A DNA stretch of 64,000 bases, taken from the NCBI RefSeq assembly GCF_000429485.1, contig NZ_AUBY01000010.1, forward strand, positions 1 to 64,000, in the 5' to 3' direction. Below the pieces are notes generated by a model that was not told the DNA's origin, did not search any database, and saw nothing but the letters and a program-made list of their open reading frames with translations. Source of the DNA: Aliagarivorans marinus DSM 23064. Its GTDB lineage: Bacteria; Pseudomonadota; Gammaproteobacteria; Enterobacterales; Celerinatantimonadaceae. This document shows, one piece after another, positions 8,190-22,125 of the stretch (position 1 is the first letter of the stretch; every line of letters begins with the position of its first letter). The position numbers were made by a program, and so were the translations under genes.

Positions 8190-8465
8190 TACCTCAGCTA
8201 TAACAACTAACGTGTCAGTAATATTTACAATGTTACAGAATTGTAAAATCCCACCTCCGCTAGCTCCTTGTTAAGTGGTCAGTTACTAAATCTGGCATAG
8301 CCATTGCGTTACTGAGAATAGACTCACTACTTGCTTATAACGTTAGGCGAGCCGCGACACGCACTTCGCTTTGAGCATCTAGCAAGTAAACAAATTGATG
8401 TTTTACAGCACACAACAGGCACCAGCAGCAACGTGCCAGATCACTTAGCTTGCTGGAGGCCTACG

Positions 8466-9248
8466 ATGTTTCTGGAAGAAAAACTACTGTTATCGTTATC
8501 ACGCTCACCGGATGCGCCAGACTTGGTTAGCGCCGACTCCCCACATTCCATCAGCGAGGCATTGTCGACCTTACAAAGGGTCTACCCCAACTTTGAGCGT
8601 ATCGTGTCAAACAAGCGGATCCTCGATTTTGGTTGTGGCCAGGGTTTGCAAAGTATCGCACTGGCAAAGCTGCTTAACTGTCAAGTGCTCGGTGTAGACA
8701 TCAATCCCAAAACTCTAATAAGAGCGCGAGGGAATGCGCGCGAGTATCGGGTAAGCGCCGATCAGTTGTCATTCACCGACCAACTCACCCCGCAGATGGA
8801 TGGCCGGTTCGATGTGGTGATCTCACAAAACAGCTTTGAGCACTTCCACGAACCCTGCCACGTGTTGGAGCAGATGCGCGAGCTAAGCAAGCCCAAGGGT
8901 TTGGTGCTGCTGACCTTCGGTCCGCCTTGGTATTCCCCCTATGGCAGTCATATGCATTTTTTCTGCAAGCTGCCATGGCTCAATCTGCTGTTCTCAGAAA
9001 AAGCCGTGATGAACGTGCGGAGCCACTTTCGTGATGACGGCGCCAAGCACTATGAGGAGGTGGAATCAGGTTTAAACAAGATGAGCATTCGCAAGTTCGA
9101 GTCGATCATTCGCGAAAACCAGATGCATATCCATTTTAAGCGCTACGATTGCATCAAAGGCGTCAACGCCCTCGGCAAGATCCCGCTACTACGCGAACTG
9201 TTTATCAATCATGTGACGGTAATATTGGGACACCACCAGATTAACTGA
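8466..9248 (+). CDS. Class I SAM-dependent methyltransferase
   Basis: The 260-residue protein has a Rossmann-fold methyltransferase core: motif I ILDFGCGQGLQS, then the acidic strand end VLGVDIN, and FDVVISQNSFEHFHEP as motif IV. The ATG at 8466 was chosen because CTGGAGG lies seven bases before it; an upstream in-frame start would add 45 residues without family resemblance. The acceptor substrate is unknown. It stands alone between the AraC and luxP genes, with a 276-bp gap upstream. Confidence 0.85.
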   Translation: MFLEEKLLLSLSRSPDAPDLVSADSPHSISEALSTLQRVYPNFERIVSNKRILDFGCGQGLQSIALAKLLNCQVLGVDINPKTLIRARGNAREYRVSADQLSFTDQLTPQMDGRFDVVISQNSFEHFHEPCHVLEQMRELSKPKGLVLLTFGPPWYSPYGSHMHFFCKLPWLNLLFSEKAVMNVRSHFRDDGAKHYEEVESGLNKMSIRKFESIIRENQMHIHFKRYDCIKGVNALGKIPLLRELFINHVTVILGHHQIN

Positions 9249-9487
9249 TCTCTTTGTAATTAAATAAAGAGAACGTTGATATGTTTAAGAAGGCCATCAC
9301 TCGACCAAAGTGTTAGCCATCTTCATTCCCATTACACACTCTTAGATAGCGCTGATGAAAAACTATAAGATACTGAATATAATTACTTTTTATCGTTAAG
9401 CTTTAGATCTTGGCATTTATTACTACACTCCAAGTAATCAATGAACTAGTTAACCCTTTTAATTCAGCGCCACTATACTCAGCCTGA

Positions 9488-13220
<3,733 letters not shown>

Positions 13221-13227
13221 GCAGCGA

Positions 13228-14208
13228 CTAGGCAAAGCTCGGCTGAGAGCGGCTGCCCAGCGGCGTTATCCACGGGCTACGCCACACGCGGCGAGCCAGT
13301 AGGATAAGCCCTGCGAACAACAATACGCTGCCCGTTCCCGGTTCACTGAGAGGGGTAAATGGCACCTCGCCGTCAAAGCTTGGCAAGTGCACTTCACCGT
13401 TTTGATCAAAGCTCGATACCACCACAGTGCCTTCAATCGGTGTACGGTTTGTCAGATGGGCATTGGGGGCAAGCAGGCTGCCGTTAAGCTGCTTGTTCAG
13501 CGAGATAGTCTCAGCCTCAAAGAAGTTCCAAACAATACGCTCTCGCACATTGTCATTAAGTATTTGTCCAACAGCATTCCCCGCCAATGCAGCATCGCTG
13601 ATGTCAGTACCGGCGACATTAATCACAATGGCCGCCGGGTCGAAGCCGCCAAAGTCCACATCAAACTGCTGAATAAAGTTGTTAGAAAACAGCGACTCAC
13701 CATCGATGTTAAACACCGCGATGTCGTCGGCGCCGATTTGCAGGCTCGCAGGGCCACAGCAAACTGTGGGAGCGATAAGATTGGAGTTACTTTCCAGCTC
13801 GCTAAGCGAAACCGAGAAGTCACTGAGTTGCTGCTGAATATCGTCGAAATCGAAGTCAGTCAGATCACGCTGTAAGCTGCCGCCGCCGTTCAGGTTGACA
13901 TTGCCATTCGCCACGCCGCCCAAGGCCACGCTGTAGCCTTGGTTTACGTTGATGTTCTGGGCATTGATATCGCCACCAACGATTAAGCCAAGCTCGCCGC
14001 TGCTGGCAGGGTCTAACTGTGTTGCGTAGTTGGACGCCGGCCCGTTGAGGTCGCCCATCACTAGAGTCTTGCCTTCAACTTCGCTGTTGCTGTTGAGGTC
14101 GTTAAAGACGATGAGGTTGTATTCCGACATCAGTGTCACTGGCGAGGCTAACGCAGCAGTGGCAGTGAGGGCTAACAGCACCCCCAAGGTAAATACAGAC
14201 AAACGCAT
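13228..14208 (-). CDS. Choice-of-anchor A / PEP-CTERM surface protein
   Basis: The roughly 326-residue exported protein has a signal peptide (MRLSVFTLGVLLALTATAAL, cleaved near ALA-SP). The following domain resembles the choice-of-anchor A family, with repeated GGDIN and NVNLNGGG strands suggesting a beta-rich structure. The C-terminus has the sorting tripartite signal: EPGTGS, a hydrophobic helix and the basic RRVWR. An exosortase should cut and anchor it, perhaps during polysaccharide export. A start four codons upstream is possible; 14208 puts the signal peptide first. It is convergent with luxQ, 7 bp apart. Confidence 0.82.
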   Translation of the reverse strand: MRLSVFTLGVLLALTATAALASPVTLMSEYNLIVFNDLNSNSEVEGKTLVMGDLNGPASNYATQLDPASSGELGLIVGGDINAQNINVNQGYSVALGGVANGNVNLNGGGSLQRDLTDFDFDDIQQQLSDFSVSLSELESNSNLIAPTVCCGPASLQIGADDIAVFNIDGESLFSNNFIQQFDVDFGGFDPAAIVINVAGTDISDAALAGNAVGQILNDNVRERIVWNFFEAETISLNKQLNGSLLAPNAHLTNRTPIEGTVVVSSFDQNGEVHLPSFDGEVPFTPLSEPGTGSVLLFAGLILLARRVWRSPWITPLGSRSQPSFA

Positions 14209-14480
14209 TGAATCTTCCATCCTTGGTTTTAAAAACTGCGCTCCAGCGCAGTAAACACGCCGTTTAGAGCTAATAATCTAGTAAACGTTTGCCCATATTA
14301 GATGCTTTTTTGTGCAGCACAAGAAAATCAAATCTCCATCACAAAACCAAAAAAGCAAACTAAACAATACAGCCAGTTATATGGTCATGAATTAGAAAGA
14401 AAAACAATCCATTATTAACAAAATAGTTTTTACTAAGCTTTTTTCTCGCCATGTTATTAGCAAGAACTCAAAATCACTCG

Positions 14481-14999
14481 CTACTCCCCCTGTAACTCGC
14501 GTAGGCACTGCTGCCATACAGCCAGAACGTCTGGCTGAAACAGGTAAAAATACACATCCAAAGGCTGATGGGGAGCTGCTAACGCGACCGAGAGCGCAAT
14601 CTTGGCGGCCTGCGCCATAGGATAGCCATAGACCCCACATGAGATAGCCGGAAACGCAATCGACCGGCAGTCATTGGTTAAGGCAAGCTCAAAACTGGTG
14701 CGATAAGCACTGGCAAGCAGGGCTGGCGGGTCGTCATCAAACTCATAGCGCGGTCCAACGGTGTGGATGACATAGCGGGCAGGTAGGTTACCTGCCGCGG
14801 TGATCCGCGCCTGCCCGACCGGACAGCGCACGCCCTCCACCTCGGGCACGGCGTAACATGCCGCCAGCAAGTCTGGCCCCGCCGCGCGATGGATCGCGCC
14901 ATCAACCCCGCCGCCACCCAACATACGGGTGTTTGCCGCGTTGACGATGGCATCGACCTTGGCCTGCGTGATATCTCCACATAGCAACGTAACTGGCAT
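14481..14999 (-). CDS. Macro-domain protein, YmdB-like O-acetyl-ADP-ribose deacetylase
   Basis: The 172-residue protein is a single macro domain with the family landmarks GDIT near the start, AIVNAAN, GGGGVDGAIH, and the phosphate loop SCGVYGYP. Members hydrolyse O-acetyl-ADP-ribose or remove ADP-ribose from proteins; E. coli YmdB also modulates RNase III. The ATG at 14999 follows GGGAAG and gives the normal length, while an upstream in-frame start adds an unrelated tail. The 270-bp gap before it (14209-14480) is AT-rich and empty. Confidence 0.92.
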   Translation of the reverse strand: MPVTLLCGDITQAKVDAIVNAANTRMLGGGGVDGAIHRAAGPDLLAACYAVPEVEGVRCPVGQARITAAGNLPARYVIHTVGPRYEFDDDPPALLASAYRTSFELALTNDCRSIAFPAISCGVYGYPMAQAAKIALSVALAAPHQPLDVYFYLFQPDVLAVWQQCLRELQGE

Positions 15000-15256
15000 A
15001 GTCAGCTTCCCTAAACCTATCGAACAATCTCTCCACTCTAGCGCGGCGGTTAGCGACACGTTGCGACGGGCCTCACTCACTGGCGAAGACACTCTCTGAT
15101 AAAGACTCTCTCTGATGAAGACATGCCGGGCTTTTGTCTTATCTGCAAAAGTCATTTGCTAAAAGCTGTGTTTTTCGCAACAACCGATACCGCAATAATC
15201 CTCGCCACTGAACGCGCCAGCCGATTGCTGACGCACTTAATTAGCGAGATAAGATT

Positions 15257-16453
15257 ATGCCCATTGCACTACTAGCTCTAACCTTAAGTGCCTTTGCTAT
15301 TGGTACTACAGAATTTGTGATTGTAGGTCTGCTGCCCACCATGGCCGCGGATCTAGCGGTCTCCCTGCCCTCGGCCGGTCTGCTGGTCAGCCTTTACGCC
15401 TTAGGCGTGGCCATCGGTGCGCCGGTACTGACCGCACTCACTGGCCGCTGGCCACGCAAGCACCTACTCTTGGCCGTGATGTCGCTGTTTGTCTTAGGCA
15501 ACCTGATGGCCTGGCAAGCGCCCAACTACGCCACCTTGATTAGCGCCCGCGTGCTAACCGGTTTGGCCCATGGGGTGTTCTTCTCCATCGGTTCGACCAT
15601 CGCCACTGGCTTGGTCGCCAAAGATAAAGCCGCCAGCGCCATTGCTCTGATGTTTACCGGCCTGACCGTGTCATTGGTGACCGGCGTGCCTTTGGGTACC
15701 TATATCGGTCAACTATTGGGCTGGCAGTCGACGTTTTTGATTGTGGCCATCCTCGGCCTGCTGGCACTACTTGGTAGCGCACTGCTGATCCCAGCCAAAC
15801 TGCAGCAACCTGCGCCGAGTAAGTTGTCTGAGCAGCTAAGCGTGCTGGCGCAACCCCGGCTATTGCTGGTGTTTGCCATTACCGCACTAGGCTACGGCGG
15901 CACCTTTACAGCCTTTACCTTTTTGGCGCCAATCCTTGAACAAATCACCGGCTTTCAGGCCTCGGTCACCGGCTTAATCATGCTGGTCTACGGCGCATCG
16001 GTGGCAGTGGGAAATATCTGGGGTGGCAAGCTGGCTGACCGGCATGGCCCGGTGACTGCGCTGACGGTTATCTTTGCAGGCCTGGCTGCAATCCTACTGC
16101 TGTTCAGCGTGAGTGCGCCGCACCCCGTTGCAGCAGTCGCCACCATCTTGGTGTGGGGCGCCTTCGCCTTTGGCAACGTTCCCGGTCTGCAGGTCTATGT
16201 GGTAAAACTGGCCGTACGTTATGCGCCCAAAGCGGTGGATGTAGCCTCGGGTTTGAATATTGCTGCCTTTAATGTGGGGATTGCCTTGGGCTCTTGGGGC
16301 GGTGGTCTGGTGGTTGCTGATATGGGGCTGCTGCATACTCCGTGGATTGGCGCAGTAGTAGTGTTGGTAGCATTGATGCTGACCCGCCTGAGCGGCCGGT
16401 TGGACCGCCGCTCGCTTGCCTTGGTCAACAAACCTTGTGGGCACTTTATGTAA
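15257..16453 (+). CDS. MFS efflux transporter (AraJ/YdhP-type)
   Basis: This 398-residue, 12-helix protein begins with the DHA1-family signature AFAIGTTEFVIVGLLP and has GRWPRKHLL in the loop after helix 2, plus a second-half repeat GGKLADRHG. Relatives in this branch export sugars, arabinose-like compounds or drugs by proton antiport. The substrate is not evident. It is convergent with the aldo/keto reductase and shares the strong terminator at 16476. Confidence 0.88.
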   Translation: MPIALLALTLSAFAIGTTEFVIVGLLPTMAADLAVSLPSAGLLVSLYALGVAIGAPVLTALTGRWPRKHLLLAVMSLFVLGNLMAWQAPNYATLISARVLTGLAHGVFFSIGSTIATGLVAKDKAASAIALMFTGLTVSLVTGVPLGTYIGQLLGWQSTFLIVAILGLLALLGSALLIPAKLQQPAPSKLSEQLSVLAQPRLLLVFAITALGYGGTFTAFTFLAPILEQITGFQASVTGLIMLVYGASVAVGNIWGGKLADRHGPVTALTVIFAGLAAILLLFSVSAPHPVAAVATILVWGAFAFGNVPGLQVYVVKLAVRYAPKAVDVASGLNIAAFNVGIALGSWGGGLVVADMGLLHTPWIGAVVVLVALMLTRLSGRLDRRSLALVNKPCGHFM

Positions 16454-16475
16454 AGCGCGCCGTCTGAGCAGCTTT

Positions 16476-16522
16476 AAAGGCCACTCCGCCTCTGAGGTTT
16501 AGAGGCGGAGTGGCTTTTTTTA
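16476..16522. terminator. Bidirectional terminator
   Basis: An AGGCCACTCCGCCTCT stem pairs with its complement across a short loop, with A-rich bases on one side and a run of seven T on the other. It serves both the MFS gene (+) and the aldo/keto reductase (-), whose stop codon abuts it. Confidence 0.88.
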
Positions 16523-17539
<1,017 letters not shown>

Positions 17540-17721
17540 GATTTGCTCCTTTCACTGGTTACCGTCGCATTTAGTGTTTGCCAAATGCCCCAGCCAGCGG
17601 TAACACGAAGCTACGGGATAGTTGCCTAAAACTCCAAACCCACCGAGCAAGGCTTTACTCATGGTCGAGAAAGCTTATGCTGGCACTATGCGTAAATAGC
17701 GGTTCTATTTAAGGTATTTGC

Positions 17722-18600
17722 ATGGAAAGCATCACCTCCCATAATCAACTGATTAACCAAATGCTCCAGCTGCTCCCCGAGCAAGGAGTCGTAGCCAGTC
17801 ATTGCCGTGATGTGGATCTGGTCAGAAGTGACTTTCCTACCGAGCGAGTGGCACTGGTGTATCAGCCAGTTCTCTATATCGTTATCCAGGGCACCAAGCA
17901 CAGCTATCTGGGCGATGAACGCTATCGCTACGACCCCTTAAACTTTCTGGCGCTATCCGTCCCGCTGCCAATGGAAGGGCATGTGGTTGAAGCAAGTCCG
18001 CAAAGCCCGTATCTAGCGCTAAAGGTCAAACTGCGCCCCGAGTGGGTCGGTGAGATGATGGTCGAGCCCCCCAAGCGCGAGCATAGTGCGTCGGTGGAGC
18101 GAGGTGTATGCGTTAGCCCGTTAAACGCAGAGATGCAATCGGGCTTAGCCCGCTTGGTCAATGCCCTGAGCGATCCGCTGGCGGCACAAACCTTGGCCCC
18201 ACTGATCATCAAAGAGCTGCTCTACCATGCCCTACTCGGGCCGCAAGGCGCCCAGTTGGCGGCCTTTGTCACCTCCGGGCGGCACCACCAGCGTATTGCC
18301 CGAGTGATTCAGTTTATTCAGGAGAATTATCAGCAATCACTCGATGTGGAGCGCTTGGCCGAGCAAGCCAATATGAGCCCCAGTTCCTTGCATCAGCACT
18401 TTAAATCGGTCACCAACGCATCGCCGCTGCAGTACATCAAAAGCCTGCGCCTGCACCACGCCCGCGAGCTTGTCACCAATCAGCAGCGCAGTGTTAGCGA
18501 GGCGGCCTATCAGGTGGGCTACCAAAGCCTGTCGCAGTTCAGTCGGGAATATAAAAGGCTGTTTGGCGAGTCACCCAGCCAAGACAAGCTGGGTGTATAA
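17722..18600 (+). CDS. AraC-family regulator (AraC_N type)
   Basis: The 292-residue protein has an N-terminal cupin-like AraC_N domain (PF06719 type; YLGDERYRYDPLNFLALSVP) and a C-terminal helix-turn-helix pair at about 195-285 (LAEQANMSPSSLHQHFKSVT ... VGYQSLSQFSREYKRLFG). Regulators of this type often sit beside and activate aldo/keto reductase genes, as here. It is convergent with the PHP gene with a 3-bp gap. Confidence 0.92.
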   Translation: MESITSHNQLINQMLQLLPEQGVVASHCRDVDLVRSDFPTERVALVYQPVLYIVIQGTKHSYLGDERYRYDPLNFLALSVPLPMEGHVVEASPQSPYLALKVKLRPEWVGEMMVEPPKREHSASVERGVCVSPLNAEMQSGLARLVNALSDPLAAQTLAPLIIKELLYHALLGPQGAQLAAFVTSGRHHQRIARVIQFIQENYQQSLDVERLAEQANMSPSSLHQHFKSVTNASPLQYIKSLRLHHARELVTNQQRSVSEAAYQVGYQSLSQFSREYKRLFGESPSQDKLGV

Positions 18601-18603
18601 CGC

Positions 18604-19449
18604 TTAAGCGAGTGGGATATCCTGCCACCGCCCCTGCAGTAGCACTCGCTGATGGGTGTAGCCAGCGCGCTTGGCCAAATCAAAGCAATACTGATGATGC
18701 ACCGCTAAATGCTTGGGCGCATGGGCATCGGCGTTAATCTGAATCGGCACGCCTAAGCTATTGGCTCGCTCAAGGATCCATGGTGGCGGATAGATCTCAT
18801 CGGTGGCGCCGCGCAGCATGCCGCCGTAGTTAAGCTCCATAATCACTCCCGCCGCGGCCACCTCATCTAGCGCGGCGTAGGCGAGTTCGCGGTACCAATC
18901 GGCGGTTTCGTCGAATAGCTGCATCTGGCGGTTATGCTTTTTCACCAGATCGAAATGACCAAGGATATCGAAGCCGCCCTGGCGGCATAGCTCGCCGACA
19001 CAGCGGTAGTAATCGGCCACCAAGGCGCGAATATCACCGCCATACACCCCATCGAGCAGTAGGGTCATCTCCTGCTGTGGGCCGTCCACCGCCAGCCAGC
19101 GGCCTTGGGCATCGGGCAGACTCATGGCGTGCACCGAGCCGATTTTGTAGTCCAACTGCCAGGCATCCCACTGGCTGTCGCGCGGCTCCATCGCCCCTTC
19201 GATAAAATCGATCTCCAGCCCCAAGTACACTTCCACGTCCTGACTCTGCGCCTTGAGCGCACGGATCGCAGCACGATAGTCGGCGGCATCTTCCGGTTGC
19301 ATGCAAAAGTCGTTGGTGAAGGGAACGGGAGCGTGAGAGCTAAAGCCAATGGCTTTGAAGCCCAGTTCGCGAGCGCGCTCGAGCATCTCATCTGGGCTGC
19401 CCTTGCCATCGCAGAAATGGCAGTGGCCGTGGTAGTTGGTCAGAATCAT
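18604..19449 (-). CDS. PHP-domain histidinol-phosphatase (HisJ-like)
   Basis: The 281-residue protein carries the PHP metal motifs: HGHCHFCDG at the start, SSHAP, a glutamate in LGLEIDF, GHFDLVKK and a late NADAH. This matches the HisJ/HisK type of histidinol phosphatase, which makes L-histidinol from the phosphate using a trinuclear metal centre. The ATG at 19449 follows AAGGAT. No other histidine gene is nearby, so a different phosphoester substrate is possible. Confidence 0.85.
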   Translation of the reverse strand: MILTNYHGHCHFCDGKGSPDEMLERARELGFKAIGFSSHAPVPFTNDFCMQPEDAADYRAAIRALKAQSQDVEVYLGLEIDFIEGAMEPRDSQWDAWQLDYKIGSVHAMSLPDAQGRWLAVDGPQQEMTLLLDGVYGGDIRALVADYYRCVGELCRQGGFDILGHFDLVKKHNRQMQLFDETADWYRELAYAALDEVAAAGVIMELNYGGMLRGATDEIYPPPWILERANSLGVPIQINADAHAPKHLAVHHQYCFDLAKRAGYTHQRVLLQGRWQDIPLA

Positions 19450-19546
19450 GAAATATCCTTTAAATTCAGCTGCCACTGATCTTGCTGGCAGCTGAACTTA
19501 AAGGCAAGTGTCAAAGGTAAGTGTCAAAGGCAAGTGGTAGAGGCGA

Positions 19547-20527
19547 TTACATCACGCCGCGGATCAGCGATTTCACCTTATCGAAGTAGAAGCTCGACAG
19601 CTGATCATGCAACTCGCGACTAAGCGGCGCTAAATCAGACACCGAGGCATTCTCGCGCACCTGCTCGGCGCGGCTGGCACCACAGATCACCGAGCTCACC
19701 GCGGGCTGGTCGAGCAGCCAGCGCAGCGACATCTGCGCCAGCGAGTAGCCCTCTGGACACAGCGCTTTTAGCTCGTCCGCCAAGGCCACCGCTTGCTCAA
19801 ACGGCACACCGGAGAAGGTTTCGCCGACACTGAAAGCAGCACCGTCTTTGTTGTAGTTGCGGTGATCACTTGTCGCAAACTGCTGATTGCTGGTGAACTT
19901 ACCCGACAACACGCCACTGGCCAGCGGCAGACGCACGATAATTCCCACCTGATTGGCTTCAGCCTGAGGGAACAGCTGATTGATGTGGTCTTGGCGGAAG
20001 ACATTGAAGATGGTTTGGATCGAGGTCAGCTTGGGGTGCTTCACCGCAAACAGGGCTTCATCCATGGTTTCAACACTGACACCAAAGTGCTTAATTAGCC
20101 CCGCCTGTTGGAAGTCTTCCATCCACGCCAGCATGTCGCCATCTTTCAGTACCTCGGTGGGCACGCAGTGTAGCTGGATCAGGTCCAACGCCTCTACGCC
20201 AAGGCGCTTAACCGTGCCCTCAATATTACGCTGCACCTTCTCTTTGGTGTAACCGTCCGGGTAGAGCGCACCGTCGCGACCAACTTTCGAGGCGATAATC
20301 CGATCGCCCGGATTGGACGCAATATGCTGGCCAAGGCGCTGCTCACTCAAGCCCGCGCCATATACATCGGCGGTGTCCCAAAAGTTGATGCCTACTTGGT
20401 CGGCAGTGGCTAGCACCGCTTGGGCTCGCTGGTCATCGACCGGACCAAAATCATCGCCGAGCTGCCAGCAGCCAAGGCCCATTTCCGAAACGTTTAGGCC
20501 GCTACGGCCAAGGGTACGCAATTTCAT
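19547..20527 (-). CDS. Aldo/keto reductase
   Basis: The 326-residue TIM-barrel protein has GLGCWQLG, FWDTADVYGAGLSEQRLG with catalytic D and Y, SKVGRDG with the lysine, and LDLIQLHC with the histidine. It is only distantly similar to the reductase at 16523. A GAGGAC site precedes the ATG. It diverges from a LysR gene 127 bp away, the usual arrangement for LysR control. Confidence 0.92.
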   Translation of the reverse strand: MKLRTLGRSGLNVSEMGLGCWQLGDDFGPVDDQRAQAVLATADQVGINFWDTADVYGAGLSEQRLGQHIASNPGDRIIASKVGRDGALYPDGYTKEKVQRNIEGTVKRLGVEALDLIQLHCVPTEVLKDGDMLAWMEDFQQAGLIKHFGVSVETMDEALFAVKHPKLTSIQTIFNVFRQDHINQLFPQAEANQVGIIVRLPLASGVLSGKFTSNQQFATSDHRNYNKDGAAFSVGETFSGVPFEQAVALADELKALCPEGYSLAQMSLRWLLDQPAVSSVICGASRAEQVRENASVSDLAPLSRELHDQLSSFYFDKVKSLIRGVM

Positions 20528-20654
20528 AGGATGTCCTCTTTGATTACCAGTGCATCAAGCCTGGCGTTTATCTCATCGCGTTATTGTATTCCCAGCCTGA
20601 TTCCCTATCATCTACTAAACAGTAAACCAATCGTTAAGTAATTCTTTACAATTC

Positions 20655-21539
20655 ATGCTAAGTCCACAGGTTCAGGCCTTTATCGCGGTGGTCGAAACCG
20701 GCAGCTTCACCGCCGCCAGCCAGCGCATTGGCACCACCAAGGCGCGGGTATCGCAGCAAGTCAGCGCACTGGAGCAGCGTCTGGGCTGCAGCCTGCTGCG
20801 CCGCTCAACCCGCCGAGTCACCCTCACTGAACCCGGCGAGCACTACTACCGCGAATGCGCCCGGGCGCAAACCCTGCTGGGGAACGCCGAACAGCTGCTG
20901 CAGGAAGAGAGTGAGCGCTTAAGCGGTCTGATCCGCATCAACTCGGTGGGCGGGCTACTGGCAGAGCAGTGCTTGGGGCCTGCGCTGTTCGCGTTTATGC
21001 AGCGCTATCCTGAGATTGAGATTGAGCTGGATCTCTCCAGCAACCAAGTCGACATATTAAACGAGCGCTTCGACTTGGTACTGCGTATGGGGCCGCTGGC
21101 CGACTCCGGCCTAATTGCCCGCCCGCTGTGCACCCTAGCCAGCTATGCGGTGGCTAGCCCGGCCTACCTGGAACGCTATGGGAAGCCCAGCCAACCGAGT
21201 GACCTGGCCCGCCATCGCTGCCTGTCTGGCTCAGTAAAACGCTGGCAGCTGCAACACCACACAGGCAGGCAAGAAGAGGTGAATGTCACTGGCAGCCTGA
21301 GTGCCGCCAATGGCCATATGCTCTGTCAGGCCGCATTGGCGGGCTTAGGGATTGCCCGCCTCAATAGCCTCTATACCGACCGCTATGTTGCATCTGGCGA
21401 TTTGGTGTCAGTGTTCGATGACTGGCAGTTCGCCCCCTCGCCAGTGTCGCTGCTCTACCCACGCTCGCGCTACAAGCTTAAGCGGGTACAGCTATTGGTG
21501 GAGCACCTTCAGCAGCACTTCAGCTCCTACACAAACTAG
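20655..21539 (+). CDS. LysR-family regulator
   Basis: The 294-residue protein has an N-terminal winged helix (residues 5-65: FIAVVETGSFTAASQRIGTT with VSQQVSALEQRLG) and a type-2 periplasmic-binding-like effector domain. It belongs to the common group that controls a divergently transcribed oxidoreductase, here the aldo/keto reductase at 20527. The ribosome site is weak. Confidence 0.93.
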   Translation: MLSPQVQAFIAVVETGSFTAASQRIGTTKARVSQQVSALEQRLGCSLLRRSTRRVTLTEPGEHYYRECARAQTLLGNAEQLLQEESERLSGLIRINSVGGLLAEQCLGPALFAFMQRYPEIEIELDLSSNQVDILNERFDLVLRMGPLADSGLIARPLCTLASYAVASPAYLERYGKPSQPSDLARHRCLSGSVKRWQLQHHTGRQEEVNVTGSLSAANGHMLCQAALAGLGIARLNSLYTDRYVASGDLVSVFDDWQFAPSPVSLLYPRSRYKLKRVQLLVEHLQQHFSSYTN

Positions 21540-21646
21540 GGCAGCAAGCAAAGCTGAGAGCTGCCGCCCAGCCTGATGGTTGTTCCACCGAACTTGATTG
21601 CAGCTATTAATCGCTCTGTGGTAAACAAGACAAGCGACTGTTTAAA

Positions 21647-22117
21647 ATGGATTTAAACGTGGAAGATAAAACTCAGGATCTGGACTTCGTGCGCCGGGCA
21701 ACCCTCGATACCATCGCCAACACCGAAATCGGCCCCAGCCGCTTGCATGGCTTTGGCCTGTTTGCCAGCCAGGCGATCCCCGCCGATAGCCAGCTCTGTC
21801 AGTTCGAAGGTCAGGTGATCAGCATCGCCCACTACCATGAGCTCGAAGCCCTGCTGGCGCCCAAGCTCGCCGAGTACCGCAACTACATGTTTATGGAGTG
21901 CAACTATCTCGATAAGCAGACCTTACTGGCGCGCCCCTTTCGCACCAAGTACAGCTACATCAATCACTCGCGCACCCCGAACACCGAGATCCGCCAGCAG
22001 CCGCTGCGCTTAGTGGCGCTCAGAACCATTCAACCCGGCGAAGAGCTCACCGTGGACTACCGCAAAGAGCAGCTCTCAGACGACTACCTGAGCAACCCCG
22101 CCAAACAGTTTCTGTAG
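21647..22117 (+). CDS. SET-domain protein
   Basis: The 156-residue protein is almost entirely a SET domain: GPSRLHGFGLFASQAIP at the start, YINHSRTPNTE (the NH motif) and GEELTVDYR with the catalytic tyrosine. SET domains are lysine methyltransferases; short free-standing bacterial ones have unknown targets. It is followed after 8 bp by the 451-residue membrane protein, so the two are probably cotranscribed and translationally linked. Confidence 0.87.
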   Translation: MDLNVEDKTQDLDFVRRATLDTIANTEIGPSRLHGFGLFASQAIPADSQLCQFEGQVISIAHYHELEALLAPKLAEYRNYMFMECNYLDKQTLLARPFRTKYSYINHSRTPNTEIRQQPLRLVALRTIQPGEELTVDYRKEQLSDDYLSNPAKQFL

Positions 22118-22125
22118 GAGTTATT

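Noticed and set aside
8340-8352. CGTTAGGC resembling an attC core
   Set aside because: No partner core or hairpin could be found on either side.
9249-9272. TCTCTTT/AAAGAGA stem after the methyltransferase
   Set aside because: The stem is short and AT-rich with no T run, so it is too weak to call a terminator.
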